From: Actinophytocola glycyrrhizae
GTDB taxonomy: Bacteria > Actinomycetota > Actinomycetes > Mycobacteriales > Pseudonocardiaceae
Assembly: GCF_042653545.1 (NCBI RefSeq)
Contig: NZ_JBHSIS010000002.1
Location: 620,001-684,000 of the forward strand
Length of the DNA: 64,000 nt
Reading direction: 5' to 3'
The translations under genes were made by a program, and so were the position numbers. The notes beneath the pieces were generated by a model. That model ran no database searches, was not told the DNA's origin, and worked only from the letters and a program-made list of their open reading frames with translations. The number at the start of each line of letters is the position of its first letter. Position 1 is the first letter of the stretch. This document shows, piece after piece, positions 22,755 to 32,590 of this stretch.

Positions 22755-25004
22755 CTACTCGGCTGTTTGTCCACTGTGGACTGACGCCGGGCCGAAGTCG
22801 CCGGTGGCCGGGTCGTGCAGGTAGACCCGGGCGGCGGCCACGTCGAAGTACATGCCGATCAGCCGGAGCCTGCCCTGCCCGACTGCCGCCGCCACCAAGG
22901 GGTGCGCGCACAGCCGGTCAAGCTGCGCGAGCACGTTGTGCAGAGCCAGGCGGTCCCACTCCGCGACGGGCACGCGCCCGCCGATCTTGGGCGGCGGCTG
23001 GGTGTGGAGCCGCTCTAGGCTCGGCTCCGCGTGCCGCAGCCACGAGGTGAGCGCGGGCGCGCCCGCGGGCGGTCCACTCACCAGCGCCTTCATCGCGCCG
23101 CACGACGAGTGCCCGCACACGACGATCTCCCGCACGCCCAGGGTGCCGACGGCGAACTCGACCGCGGCGGCCACGGAGCCGTCCGTGCCGACGAGGTTGC
23201 CGATGTTCCGCACGGTGAACAGGTCCCCCGGCCCGCTCGAGGTGATCACGTTCGGCACGATCCGCGCGTCGCCGCACGTGAGGAACATGGTCGACGGGGC
23301 GTGCACGTCCGCGAGCCGCCGCAGGGTGGGCTGCATCAGCCGGGCCACGTTGCGCTCGTACTCCGCGGTGCCGCGCAGCACCGACGGCGGCGCGGTCCGC
23401 TGCGCGGGCACCACCGGTTCCGCCGCCACCCGCTGCCACTCCGACCACGGCGCGAACCACCTGGGCACGGCCCGGCGCGCCGCGCCCTTGTGCACGGTCG
23501 GGTTGCCCGCCTTGCCGCGGGCGAACCACGGGTGCCCCAACTCCTCCACGATCACCGTTCCGCCGCCGCGTTCGTGCGCCTGCTGCCAACTCGACAGCGT
23601 CTCGAACGCGGCGTGGTCGAGGTAGTCGACGACCAGTTCCAGGGTCACCGTGCTGCCCGCCGGTATCGAGCCGAGCACCGACGACAGACGCGGGATCGAC
23701 AGTGCCGCCAGCGCGCCCTCGACCACGATCCGCCAGCCGTCGCCGTCGCGTTCCGCGCGGATCCCCGACCACAGCAGGCGCCGCAACGTCAGCACCGCGG
23801 CGACGCCCATGCCCAGCAGCACCCCGTACATGAGGTCGATGCCGACGACGCCGAGCAGCGTCGTGAGGTAGACGAGCAGGTCGCCGTGCTGGCGGACCTC
23901 CTTGATCCGGCCGAGGTCGATGAGCTTCGCGCCGATGTAGATCAGCAGGCCGGCGAGCGCGGCGAGCGGGATCTCGCGCAGCAGGCCGGCGAGGAACACC
24001 ACGAAGAGGAACACCCACAGGCCGTGCAGGACCGCGGACACACGGGTGCGGGCACCGCTCGTGACGTTGGTGGTGCTGCGGACGATCACGCCGGTCACCG
24101 GCAGCCCGCCGAGTGCACCGGAGGTGATGTTCGCCGCGCCCTGGCCGATCAGCTCGCGGTCGAGGTTGGCGCGCGGTCCGGTGTGGAGCTTGTCGACGGC
24201 GACGGCCGACAGGAGGCTTTCGACGCTCGCGACGAGCGCGATCGTGATGACGGCGACGGCGAACGCGGCCCAGTCACCGTCGGGGAAGGCCGGCACGAAC
24301 GACAGGTGCAGCACGTCGGCGGGCACGTCGACGCGGTCCAGCGACAGGCCGGTGACGACGGCCAGCACGGTCGCGCACAGCACGGCGACCAGCGGCCCCG
24401 GGATCGCGCGCACCCTGACGGGCAACCTGCCCCACAGCAGGAGGATCGCGAGTGTCAGCAGCCCGACCGTGGCGGCCGCCCCTTCTGCGCTGACGAGCTG
24501 GCCCGGCAGCTCGATGAGGTTGTCGACGGGTGCGGTCTGGGTGTCACCGCCGAGGACGACGTGCACCTGCGCGAGGACGATCGTGACACCGATCCCCGCG
24601 AGCATCCCGTGCACGATGGCCGGGGAGACGGCGAGCGCGGCCCGCGCGACGCGGCTCGCCCCGAGAAGCAGCTGCACGACACCGGCGAGCACGGTGATCG
24701 CACAGGTGGTGGCCCAGCCGAACCGGTCGATGGTCTCGGCCACGATCACGGTGAGCCCGGCGGCAGGCCCACTCACCTGGAGCGGCGCCCCACCGAGCAG
24801 CCCGGCGACGACACCGCCGACGACGGCGGCGACGAGCCCGGCGACGATCGGCGCCCCGGACGCGAACGCGATACCGAGCGAAAGCGGGACGGCGACGAGG
24901 AAGACGACGAGCGAGGCAGGGACGTCGTGCTTGAGGTTCGCGGTGGCGCAGGACAGCAGCTTTCTCGGTGGCGGCGGCAGGTCCTGGCCTGAGGGCTCGA
25001 TCAT
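22755..25004 (-). CDS. SulP-family anion transporter fused to beta-carbonic anhydrase
   Basis: A 749-residue fusion. Residues 30-430 form the SulP transporter core (DVPASLVVFLVAVPLSLGIA, GLLGGAPLQVSGPAAGLTVI, then multiple helices). A partial STAS-like region follows, about 440-510 (VTLELVVDYLDHAAFETLSS). From about residue 570 a beta-class carbonic anhydrase follows, with its zinc ligands in CGDAR and CGHSSCGA. The pairing suggests bicarbonate uptake coupled to CO2 interconversion at the membrane; this is family-based inference. The ATG at 25004 precedes the first conserved residues. Region 25005-25210 upstream contains nothing recognisable beyond a possible promoter. Confidence 0.92.
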   Translation of the reverse strand: MIEPSGQDLPPPPRKLLSCATANLKHDVPASLVVFLVAVPLSLGIAFASGAPIVAGLVAAVVGGVVAGLLGGAPLQVSGPAAGLTVIVAETIDRFGWATTCAITVLAGVVQLLLGASRVARAALAVSPAIVHGMLAGIGVTIVLAQVHVVLGGDTQTAPVDNLIELPGQLVSAEGAAATVGLLTLAILLLWGRLPVRVRAIPGPLVAVLCATVLAVVTGLSLDRVDVPADVLHLSFVPAFPDGDWAAFAVAVITIALVASVESLLSAVAVDKLHTGPRANLDRELIGQGAANITSGALGGLPVTGVIVRSTTNVTSGARTRVSAVLHGLWVFLFVVFLAGLLREIPLAALAGLLIYIGAKLIDLGRIKEVRQHGDLLVYLTTLLGVVGIDLMYGVLLGMGVAAVLTLRRLLWSGIRAERDGDGWRIVVEGALAALSIPRLSSVLGSIPAGSTVTLELVVDYLDHAAFETLSSWQQAHERGGGTVIVEELGHPWFARGKAGNPTVHKGAARRAVPRWFAPWSEWQRVAAEPVVPAQRTAPPSVLRGTAEYERNVARLMQPTLRRLADVHAPSTMFLTCGDARIVPNVITSSGPGDLFTVRNIGNLVGTDGSVAAAVEFAVGTLGVREIVVCGHSSCGAMKALVSGPPAGAPALTSWLRHAEPSLERLHTQPPPKIGGRVPVAEWDRLALHNVLAQLDRLCAHPLVAAAVGQGRLRLIGMYFDVAAARVYLHDPATGDFGPASVHSGQTAE

Positions 25005-25210
25005 TCGCGACTCCGTGATCTGTCGAGATACGCGGGGAGGGATCCGTCGAGGCCCGATCGGCCTGTCGTCCGTCAGGAAACCCGAAGAGCCGGTGTGTTG
25101 TCCGCTACATGAAAGATGTCCAAATTCGCATCAGTGGCGGCTGACCTGTGCGTTCCTGCGTGCCGTCACCGGTGCGTGTGAACGGAACTCCACCCGGTCC
25201 AGTGATCGAG

Positions 25211-25621
25211 TCACGAACCGTCGAGGTCATCCACGACGGTCGCGTTGCCCGGGGCGGCGGGGTCGTAGGCGATGGTCGCGGCGGTGCCGACGGGCAGGTG
25301 GACGAAGGCCCGCGCCTCGGCACGGAGGACGCGGCCGGCCGCGTGCGCTTCGAAGGTGTGCGCCTGGAGGACGCGGTTCCTGATGCGAATGGCGGTGGCG
25401 CGGGAGGAGACCAGCCGCGCGGGCACCATGGTGCCCGCGGTGAGGAGGTGCTGCCTGCGAGCGTCGTCCCGCTGCCACCGGAGGAGCACGACGAGAAGCG
25501 CGACGACCGCGAGCAGTGCGACGACAAGCGGCACGACCGAGCGGAGTACCAGGGCCAGCAGGAGGAAAAGCACGACCTGCCCAGCGAACACCCCGATCAC
25601 AACCCGCCGCCCGGCCCGCAT
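25211..25621 (-). CDS. membrane-anchored hypothetical protein
   Basis: A 136-residue protein from the ATG at 25621: two N-terminal helices (VVIGVFAGQVVLFLLLALVL and VVPLVVALLAVVALLVVLL), then a soluble domain (VPARLVSSRATAIRIRNRVL, AEARAFVHLPVGTAATIAYD). It resembles DUF3592-type envelope proteins of actinomycetes in layout only. A longer frame to 25711 adds uncharacteristic residues, so the internal start is preferred. Function unknown. Confidence 0.65.
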   Translation of the reverse strand: MRAGRRVVIGVFAGQVVLFLLLALVLRSVVPLVVALLAVVALLVVLLRWQRDDARRQHLLTAGTMVPARLVSSRATAIRIRNRVLQAHTFEAHAAGRVLRAEARAFVHLPVGTAATIAYDPAAPGNATVVDDLDGS

Positions 25622-25791
25622 GAGCAGACGGTGGCCGAGCCGGGGTGGGGAGTCAACGCCCTGCCCGAAGGTCCGCCCCGACGGCCGCACCCCAGCGCGA
25701 TGGGCGCTCAACGAAGCCGCGGCGGGCGCCCCGAAGCGAGCCGCGGTCGAGCCGAGCGGCTTGCGCGTCGGCTGCCGGGCCCGCGAACGAG

Positions 25792-25831
25792 AACGCCCCG
25801 GGTGCCGTCCGACAACGGCACCCGGGGCGTT
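25792..25831 (-). terminator. strong terminator hairpin
   Basis: Perfect 17-base arms (AACGCCCCGGGTGCCGT and its complement) flank a 6-base loop, 18 bases past the stop of the subtilase gene at 25849. Confidence 0.85.
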
Positions 25832-25848
25832 CCGCTATTTCAGCTGAC

Positions 25849-27375
25849 TCAGCGGGTCACCGCGTCCAGAGCGTCCACGACACCGAAGCCGTAGAAGCCC
25901 TTGCCGGACTGTCCGCCCTGGCAGGTCGCGAGGAACTGTCCCGACCCGTCCGGGTCGTAGACACCCGCCGGGCACGGCAACCGGTCGGCACGCAGGCCGA
26001 GCGACGCCGTCACCAGCGGAGCGGGCCAGTTGCCGTGGGTGCTGCGGATCAGCGCCACGACCCCGGCCGCGTGCGGGGAGGCCATCGAGGTGCCCTGGGA
26101 GTAACCCCAGCCCCCGCCGGGGATCGTCGACAGGATCCGGCCGTTGCCGGCCGGGGTGTCGGCGACCTGACGCGAGTCACCGCCGGGGGCGGTAACGTCG
26201 GCCTCGATGACACCGTAGTTGGAGTAGAACGACTTGCGGATCTCCGGGCCGATCGCCGAGACACCGACGACACCGTTCAGTTCCGCCGGGATGTCCATGC
26301 ACTCGTTGCCGACGGTCCGCTCGACCGGCGTCCCGTTGTTGGGGCTGCCGCTGTCGGTGATCCGGTGGGACAGGTCCCAGTTGCTGTTGCCGAGCGCGGC
26401 CACGTTGACCACGTTCCTGCGCACCGAGTAGTCCACGGCCCGCTGCACGGCCTGGATCACCGCCGCCTGGTCCCTGTCGGTCTTGCACCACAGGTACCAC
26501 GGGTCGATGAAGTACGAGTTGTTCGTGACGTCGATGCCCTTTTCGGCCGCCCACACGAACCCGCAGATCGCGTACTCCGGGTAGATGAAGCCGTCGTCGT
26601 CGACGACCTTCACCGAGGCCAGCCGCACGTTCGGTGCCACACCGGCGACACCGACCCCGTTGCGTGCCGCGGCGATGGTGCCCGCGACGTGCGTGCCGTG
26701 TGAGCTGGTCGTCGGGGCCCACGCCGCCGGGGACGTGTCGGGCACGCCCTCGTTGGTGCAGCCCACCGACGTCGACGCGTCCACGTTCGGCGCGAGATCG
26801 GGGTGCGCAGCGTCGATGCCGGAGTCCAGCACACCGACGACCACGTCGCGGCTGCCACCGGAGATCGCGTTGGCCTGGTCCGACTTGACCGCCCGCACGC
26901 CCCACTGGTTGGCCTCGAGCGGTTCCGGCGTGACGGCACCGGCCACTGGCGCCGACTTCGCGGCGGTGGTCGCCACGGCGTCGATCTTCGCGAGCATGCC
27001 CTGCTTCTCCGCAGCACCGGCCGCACGCGCACCAGCCGCCGCCTGACCAAGCTCAGCGAGGTTCCTGGAAGCACCCGCGCCGGCGACGCCCGGCTTGCGC
27101 CGGACCTCCGACGCGAAGTCCGCGCTGGTCGACGTCGCGATCACGACCCCGATCTGCGGCCAGCTCTGCAGTACCTCGCCGCCGGCCGCACGGATCGACG
27201 CCTCGGTCCGGCCCAGCGACCCGTGCTGCGGTCCGAGCACGACGAAGTGCGCCTCGGCCGCGTCCTGCGCGACGGCTGGGGTGGCGGTCACCGCGGTGAC
27301 GCCGGCAGCGGACACCGCAACCGCCGCCGCGACGAACGCTCGGAAGGTGGTTCTTCGCACTTGGGATACCTCCAT
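25849..27375 (-). CDS. secreted subtilisin-like serine protease (S8)
   Basis: A 508-residue preproenzyme. The signal peptide (FRAFVAAAVAVSAAGVTAVT, ending near AVAQ at about 36) is followed by a propeptide-like region with no obvious I9 motif. The catalytic triad is Asp184 (VLDSGIDAAHPDL), His226 (SSHGTHVAGTIAA) and Ser430 (GTSMASPHAAGV); the oxyanion Asn is in VAALGNSN. Extra cysteines (CTNEG, CGFV, WCKTD, NECMD, CPAG, TCQGG) suggest disulfides. The ATG at 27375 is chosen because it is followed directly by the signal sequence. It has its own terminator at 25792 and lies next to a larger S8 gene on the same strand. Confidence 0.93.
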   Translation of the reverse strand: MEVSQVRRTTFRAFVAAAVAVSAAGVTAVTATPAVAQDAAEAHFVVLGPQHGSLGRTEASIRAAGGEVLQSWPQIGVVIATSTSADFASEVRRKPGVAGAGASRNLAELGQAAAGARAAGAAEKQGMLAKIDAVATTAAKSAPVAGAVTPEPLEANQWGVRAVKSDQANAISGGSRDVVVGVLDSGIDAAHPDLAPNVDASTSVGCTNEGVPDTSPAAWAPTTSSHGTHVAGTIAAARNGVGVAGVAPNVRLASVKVVDDDGFIYPEYAICGFVWAAEKGIDVTNNSYFIDPWYLWCKTDRDQAAVIQAVQRAVDYSVRRNVVNVAALGNSNWDLSHRITDSGSPNNGTPVERTVGNECMDIPAELNGVVGVSAIGPEIRKSFYSNYGVIEADVTAPGGDSRQVADTPAGNGRILSTIPGGGWGYSQGTSMASPHAAGVVALIRSTHGNWPAPLVTASLGLRADRLPCPAGVYDPDGSGQFLATCQGGQSGKGFYGFGVVDALDAVTR

Positions 27376-27606
27376 CTGCGCGTCCCACCCGGTCGCCGCC
27401 GGTCTGGCGGGCCGTGGGTCGGCCGGATGCACGCAACCACCCGAAACGCCGCGGATCAAGGGCCCGTTCGGAGGTTCTTTGCCAGAACCATCAGCTTTCA
27501 CCCAACTCAGTGTCCGAGGGGCACCGAGTGATCACTCAACGTCCCGAAACACCCTTCGGGTCACTCCCTTGGACGCGGTTGCATGGCCGCGGGCCCGCTT
27601 CGCGGG

Positions 27607-27636
27607 CCAAGCCGGGGCGCTGCACCCCCGGCTTGG
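27607..27636 (-). terminator. hairpins after the large subtilase gene, with repeat-family resemblance
   Basis: CCAAGCCGGGG and its complement form an 11-bp stem 17 bases beyond the stop at 27653. A GCGGGCCCGCTTCGCGGGCC hairpin lies next to it at about 27586-27608. The latter and the nearby GCCCTGAAAGG resemble pieces of element A, so this may be a decayed mosaic copy. The rest of the 277-base gap to 27375 holds only the upstream promoter region of the smaller subtilase. Confidence 0.6.
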
Positions 27637-27652
27637 CGCCCTGAAAGGGGTG

Positions 27653-30600
27653 TCAGCGTAATGCGTATGCGCGTGTGATGGTCTCCGTCACCTTGTTGCC
27701 TGCCTGGTCGGTTGCGGTGGCTCGCAGTGAGGCGTAGCTGTCCGGGGTGCCGCCGCCTGGGATGTGGACCACGAAGCGGTTGGCGCGTTTGCCGACCGTT
27801 GCCTTCTGCCAGGTTCGGCCTTCGTTGTACGACACCTCCACCGTCACCGACCTGATCCGGGACGGCTTCGCGCCTGGCTGGGTCGCTACCGTCAGGCCGC
27901 CCCGGATGGCGCCTGTCCTGGCGTGGTTGTGGGCGTCCAGTGGCAGGGACCAGCGGATGTCCAGAAGCGGTAACGCCACCCGCTCCTGCGTGCCAGGACC
28001 CGTTCGGAACGTCCACTCCGCCCGGGTGTGTGTCGACAGCGGTGGGGCCAGGGTCTCGGACGCCGGGCGGTGGGCGTTCGCGATCACTGTGAACGTGCCC
28101 GGGCCAGTGGGTAGGTCGAACGTGCCCAGGCCAGCCAGGTCGTCTCTTCCGGCGATCTCCTCACCGTTCGCGAAGACGACCGTGGTGCCGCTGTTGGTGG
28201 GGTCGAACATGCCTGCGTTGGCCGGGTCGTTGTCGGCGAACATCGGGACCGACATCGTCAGCTTGTCGCCCTTCCGGTACGCGTAGGGCACCGGTTTGCC
28301 GTCCTGACGGCTCACCGGCGCGGTCGTCAGCTCCGGGCCGAACGGTGCGCCGAACATGCGCACGTGCTCGCGTTCGCCCCGCTTCAGTGTCATCGGGATC
28401 GCCACCTCGTTGCCGAAGCCGACGCCGTCCTCGGTGAAGCCCGCCGAGCTGAACATGGTGAGCGCCGCGCCCGGCGAGACGTAGTCCGTGCCTCGGCGCG
28501 GCCAGTCGACCTCCACGTCGGCGCCTGCCGTGAAGCCGGCGAACGACCAGTTGGCAGGCAGGAAGCGGTACTTCTTCGCGGGCAGCGTGTCCACCAGCTC
28601 GCGATCGATGGCGCCGAGATCCTTGCGGGCGAACCGGAACGCGTGCCCGCCGGGGACACGGCCGGCGACCTCGCCCGCGAGGAAGTAGGACGCCGCCGCG
28701 TTCTTCCTGCCGGTCACCGTGACCGGCACCGGGCCGTCCGCCAGGCGCGCCACCACGTCCTGCAGGTCGGCGAAGTTGAACACCATCACGACCGGCAGCG
28801 CAAGATCCGGCGGGTTCGGGTCGCTGTACTGCGGGTTGTAGTTCGACAGCACCAGCTTCGCACCCCGCTCCGCGAGCAGCGCGATACCGTCCTGCAGTTG
28901 CTGCTCCGGCGGGTACACCGGATCGTCCGGGCCCGTCGCGGCGATCACCGCGATCTTGCCGCGCACGTCACCCGCCGCGTCGATGGCCTCGCGTTCACCG
29001 TGGCCGACGTGGACGACCTCGCCGGTGACCCTGCCGTTCAGGCGTGGGTAGGTCGAGACGTAGGTGTCCTCGACCTCGAACCCGTCGGGCCCGTCGACCG
29101 TGACCGTCGCGAACGGCTGGGTCCAGTACCCGAAGTGCACCAGGCTGACGCCGTCCATGCGCGGGCTGCCGATCGAGTACAGCTTCGCGCGCCGGGACAC
29201 ATTGTTGCCGCGTGCGACGCTCGCGCCGGTGCCGCCCACCTCGGACAGGAGGGCGGTGCCACCACCGTGCTGCCACCGCGCTTCCGGATCGTCGACCGCG
29301 GCCGTGATCTCCTTGCCGCGCTTGGTGTCCACGACCACGTCCGTGTCACCGGCGATCCCGGCCTGCTCCACGAACAGGGTGTCGGTGCCCGCCGTGAAGT
29401 CCATTGCGCGGCCGAGCACCCGGTAGTCGCCCGTCGGCACGGTGAACGTGGCGGTCTCGCCATCGAAGAACACCCCGCCCTGGGACCTGCCGGACCGCGT
29501 GTCCTGCACGACCAGCAACGACGTGACCGGGTTCTCGCCGCGGGGCAGCACGTCCACCGTCAGCGTGTGCGCGGTGCCGGGCAGGTGGGCGGTGAGCGGG
29601 GTGGTCAGCGTGACACCGGCCGCGGTGGCGACGAGCGCACCACTCGGCTCCCCCGCCTGCTCGGCCGGCACGCGGAGGGTCACGGTCACTGCCGCACTCC
29701 CGTGCGCAGGCACCGTCACGCGCTGAGTGTCCACACTGAACAGGTCGCTGCCGGTGCCGAGCGTGAGGTCCAGCGTCACCGGGGTGTCGCCGTCGTTGAC
29801 GTAGCCGACCTTGCGGTCCACGGTGTCCGCGTCGCCCGCCCACACGGTGCCGAAGCCGAGCAGACCCTCGGCCCGCACCGGCTGGGTGACACCGCGGGCG
29901 AGGTCGAGCCGCCCGGCGCCCTGCGCGTAGGTGTCGATGCCCGGCAGGCGTTGCGCGCTGCCGACGAGCGCGTCCTTGACCTGCGCGCCGGTCCAGTCCG
30001 GGTGCTGCGCGGCGAGGACGGCGGCGGCGCCCGCCACGTGCGGGGTCGCCATGGAGGTGCCGGACATCCGCGTGTGGTGCTCGTCGACGGAGGTCCCGGG
30101 GTTCGTGCCGGTGGCACGGGCCGCGACGATGTCCGACCCCGGCGCGGCGATCTCCGGCTTCAGGCCGTGGTCACCGACCCGAGGGCCCCGGCTGGAGAAC
30201 TCGGACAGCCGGTCGTCCTTGGTGACGCTGCCGACGGTGAGCGCACGGTCGGCGGCGCCGGGCGAGCCGACGGTCCCGCGGGCACCGTTGTTGCCCGCGG
30301 CCACGACGAACAGGGTGCCACTGGTGTCCGACAGCTCGTTCAGCGTCTGCGACATGAGGTCGGTCCCGTCGGTCGGGGCGCCGCCGAGGCTCATGTTGAC
30401 GACGTCCGCACCCTGGTCCACGGCCCACTGCATGCCTGCGATGATGTCCGCCTCGGTGCCGCCGTACTCGCCGAGCACCTTGCCGACCAGCAGCCGCGCA
30501 CCGGGCGCGACGCCCTTGCGGCGCCCGTCCGACGCGGCGCCCGACCCGGCGATCGTGCTCGCCACGTGCGTCCCGTGCCCGACGGTGTCGGTGATGCCCT

Positions 30601-31282
30601 CACCGGTGAAGTCCTGTGCCGCGTCGACGATCCCCGCGAGGTCGGGGTGGTCCACGTCGTAGCCGGTGTCGAGGACCGCGACCTTCGCGCCGGTGCCGGT
30701 GAACCCGGCTGCCCACGCCTGCGGGGCGCCGACCTGCGGCACGCTCTCCTCGAGCGTCGGCAGCACCCGGCCGTTGAGCCAGACCTTGCCCGCGGACCTG
30801 GCCGTGCGCATGCCGCGCCACGCCGCGCCGTCCTTGGGCGCCTCGACGACGGTCAGTCCGCGTGCGGGCAGGGTCGCGGTGCGTTCGGTGGCACCCGGCG
30901 CGGCACCCTCGACGATCAGCGGCACGGTGCGGGTCGCCGCGTCGTCGAGCCCTTGGCGAACCAGTTCCGTCACGTCGAAGAGCCGCCGGTCCAGCCGGTC
31001 CTGCGCCACGAGCGGGGCGGCGTCGGCGGGCAGCACGTACTGGTGGCCGTTCATCTCGTACTGCCAGACGGGTTGGGTCTCCCGGCCGATCGCCATGCGG
31101 ATGCCCGCGACCTTCCCGTCCACGACGCGGACCTGGTCGCCGGTGAGCAGGGTGACGGTCGTCAGGTGCTCCGGCCCGGCCGCTGCGGGCGGCGGGTCCT
31201 CGGCGCCTGCCGGGCTCGCGGACACGACCGCGGCCACGACGGCGAGTCCGGCGATGGCGCCGGAGGTTCTGCGCAGGTTCAT
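27653..31282 (-). CDS. large secreted subtilisin-like serine protease (S8)
   Basis: A 1209-residue enzyme with signal peptide (MNLRRTSGAIAGLAVVAAVV, ASPAGA) and a propeptide starting TTVTLLTGDQVRVVDG, as in the large actinomycete subtilases. The triad is Asp205 (VAVLDTGYDVDHPDL), His236 (VGHGTHVASTIAG) and Ser410 (MSGTSMATPHVAG). Beta-rich domains follow: NPCBM/invasin-like repeats around 470-700, a region compatible with a PA-like insert (KIAVIAATGP, GIALLAERGAKLVLSNYN), and a C-terminal beta-sandwich (VTVEVSYNEGRTWQKATVGK). Met at 31282 is preferred over 31294. It likely degrades extracellular proteins. It is divergent from the yihY-like gene. Confidence 0.92.
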   Translation of the reverse strand: MNLRRTSGAIAGLAVVAAVVSASPAGAEDPPPAAAGPEHLTTVTLLTGDQVRVVDGKVAGIRMAIGRETQPVWQYEMNGHQYVLPADAAPLVAQDRLDRRLFDVTELVRQGLDDAATRTVPLIVEGAAPGATERTATLPARGLTVVEAPKDGAAWRGMRTARSAGKVWLNGRVLPTLEESVPQVGAPQAWAAGFTGTGAKVAVLDTGYDVDHPDLAGIVDAAQDFTGEGITDTVGHGTHVASTIAGSGAASDGRRKGVAPGARLLVGKVLGEYGGTEADIIAGMQWAVDQGADVVNMSLGGAPTDGTDLMSQTLNELSDTSGTLFVVAAGNNGARGTVGSPGAADRALTVGSVTKDDRLSEFSSRGPRVGDHGLKPEIAAPGSDIVAARATGTNPGTSVDEHHTRMSGTSMATPHVAGAAAVLAAQHPDWTGAQVKDALVGSAQRLPGIDTYAQGAGRLDLARGVTQPVRAEGLLGFGTVWAGDADTVDRKVGYVNDGDTPVTLDLTLGTGSDLFSVDTQRVTVPAHGSAAVTVTLRVPAEQAGEPSGALVATAAGVTLTTPLTAHLPGTAHTLTVDVLPRGENPVTSLLVVQDTRSGRSQGGVFFDGETATFTVPTGDYRVLGRAMDFTAGTDTLFVEQAGIAGDTDVVVDTKRGKEITAAVDDPEARWQHGGGTALLSEVGGTGASVARGNNVSRRAKLYSIGSPRMDGVSLVHFGYWTQPFATVTVDGPDGFEVEDTYVSTYPRLNGRVTGEVVHVGHGEREAIDAAGDVRGKIAVIAATGPDDPVYPPEQQLQDGIALLAERGAKLVLSNYNPQYSDPNPPDLALPVVMVFNFADLQDVVARLADGPVPVTVTGRKNAAASYFLAGEVAGRVPGGHAFRFARKDLGAIDRELVDTLPAKKYRFLPANWSFAGFTAGADVEVDWPRRGTDYVSPGAALTMFSSAGFTEDGVGFGNEVAIPMTLKRGEREHVRMFGAPFGPELTTAPVSRQDGKPVPYAYRKGDKLTMSVPMFADNDPANAGMFDPTNSGTTVVFANGEEIAGRDDLAGLGTFDLPTGPGTFTVIANAHRPASETLAPPLSTHTRAEWTFRTGPGTQERVALPLLDIRWSLPLDAHNHARTGAIRGGLTVATQPGAKPSRIRSVTVEVSYNEGRTWQKATVGKRANRFVVHIPGGGTPDSYASLRATATDQAGNKVTETITRAYALR

Positions 31283-31373
31283 GATCTGTAACACGCGAAT
31301 GGCGGCTCACGGGTTGCATCGCCCCCCGACAGGGGTACACCGCGTTCCGAGGACGTCGCCCGAAGGAGAAGCC

Positions 31374-32294
31374 ATGCGTACCGAGACACCCGCCGACCTG
31401 CCCAAGCACGCGTGGTGGGGTGCGCTGAAACGGACGTTCCGCGAGTTCATGGACGACGGCCTGCTCGACTGGGCGGCCGCACTGACCTACTACACCGTGC
31501 TGTCGCTGTTTCCCGCGGTCGTGGTGCTCGCCAGTCTGATCGGGCTCGTCGGCAACCCCGACACCATCGTCCAGAACCTGCGGGAGTTCGCGCCGGAGCA
31601 GGCGCAGGGCGTGCTCGTGGACGTGGTGCGGCAACTGACGGCGAACTCCTCGGTCGCGGGACCGCTCGCGATCATCGGTCTGCTGAGCGCGTTGTGGGCC
31701 GCGTCGGGCTACCTGGGCGGCTTCATCCGCGCGTCGAACGCGATCTACGAGATCGAGGAGGGCAGGCCCATCTGGAAGACCGTGCCGCTGCGCATCGCGC
31801 TGACGATCACGGTGATGATCCTGCTCGCGATCACGGCGCTGGGCGTCGTGCTGACCGGCGGCATCGCGGAACGGGTCGGGCAGGCGCTCGGCCTCGGCTC
31901 GACGGGCATCGTGGTGTGGGACATCGCGAAGTGGCCGGTGCTGGCGCTGCTGGTGACCCTGGTGATCGCGCTGCTGTACTGGGCGGCGCCGAACGTGCGG
32001 CAGCCAGGGTTCCGCTGGATCACGCCGGGCAGTGCGCTGGCGGTCCTGGTGTGGGTGGCCGCGTCGGCCGGGTTCGCCCTGTACGTCGCGAACTTCGCCT
32101 CGTACAACAAGGTCTACGGTTCGCTCGCCGGTGTCGTGGTGTTCCTGGTGTGGCTGTGGCTGTCGAACCTGGCGATCCTGTTCGGCGCCGAGTTCGACGC
32201 GGAACTGACGCGCGGCAAGGAGATCGCGCAGGGCCACCCGGAGTCCGTCGAGCCGTTCCTGCCGCCACGCGACACCCAGGCCATGGACGACTAG
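31374..32294 (+). CDS. YihY/BrkB-family inner-membrane protein
   Basis: A 306-residue protein with a short cytoplasmic N terminus, then the family signature DGLLDWAAALTYYTVLSLFP and about six helices (VVVLASLIGLVG; ALTITVMILLAITALGVVL; FASYNKVYGSLAGVVVFLVW; LWLSNLAILFGAEFDAEL). Members were once called RNase BN, incorrectly; function remains unclear. A clear AAGGAG lies 7 bases before the ATG. The TAG stop is part of a CTAGACGACTGATTC repeat end (32291-32305). Confidence 0.9.
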   Translation: MRTETPADLPKHAWWGALKRTFREFMDDGLLDWAAALTYYTVLSLFPAVVVLASLIGLVGNPDTIVQNLREFAPEQAQGVLVDVVRQLTANSSVAGPLAIIGLLSALWAASGYLGGFIRASNAIYEIEEGRPIWKTVPLRIALTITVMILLAITALGVVLTGGIAERVGQALGLGSTGIVVWDIAKWPVLALLVTLVIALLYWAAPNVRQPGFRWITPGSALAVLVWVAASAGFALYVANFASYNKVYGSLAGVVVFLVWLWLSNLAILFGAEFDAELTRGKEIAQGHPESVEPFLPPRDTQAMDD

Positions 32295-32590
32295 ACGACT
32301 GATTCTGGTCGGCTGTGCGGGGCGGGCGCGTTGACGGCGTGGCAATGCCCTGAAAGGCGCGTTCAGGGCGCTCAGCGCCCTGAACGGCCCATTCACGGCA
32401 GTTCGGGTGTTGTGGTGGGGTTTGCCCTCACCGGACGGCAGGTTCTCGAGGGTGGCGGAGGGGTGGGTCGGCTGCCAGGGGATGCCAGGTAGCCCCTGGG
32501 GGCGGGCTTGCACCACCCTCGGGGTTGCGTGGGGTCGAGGCCCCCGCTGCGCGGGCCGAGGCGCGTAGTGCCCGGGTTTCACAGCACCAG
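32291..32590. mobile_element. partial/mosaic copy of the MITE-like element (element C)
   Basis: The left end CTAGACGACTGATTC is present and contributes the stop of the yihY-like gene. The inner blocks seen in element A follow in a different order: first the GCCCTGAAAGGCGCGTTCAG module (32347-32400), then the GCCCTCACCGGACGGCAGG-like block and a CCCGCTGCGCGGGCC hairpin. No matching right end is found before 32711. The remaining bases to the minus-strand gene at 32712 hold an AT-rich stretch (32690-32711) and nothing else I recognise. Confidence 0.55.

Noticed and set aside
28364..31291. 975-residue plus-strand open frame opposite the large subtilase
   Set aside because: Antisense shadow; the subtilase has a complete catalytic triad and signal peptide, while this frame has Arg/His/Val-rich composition only.
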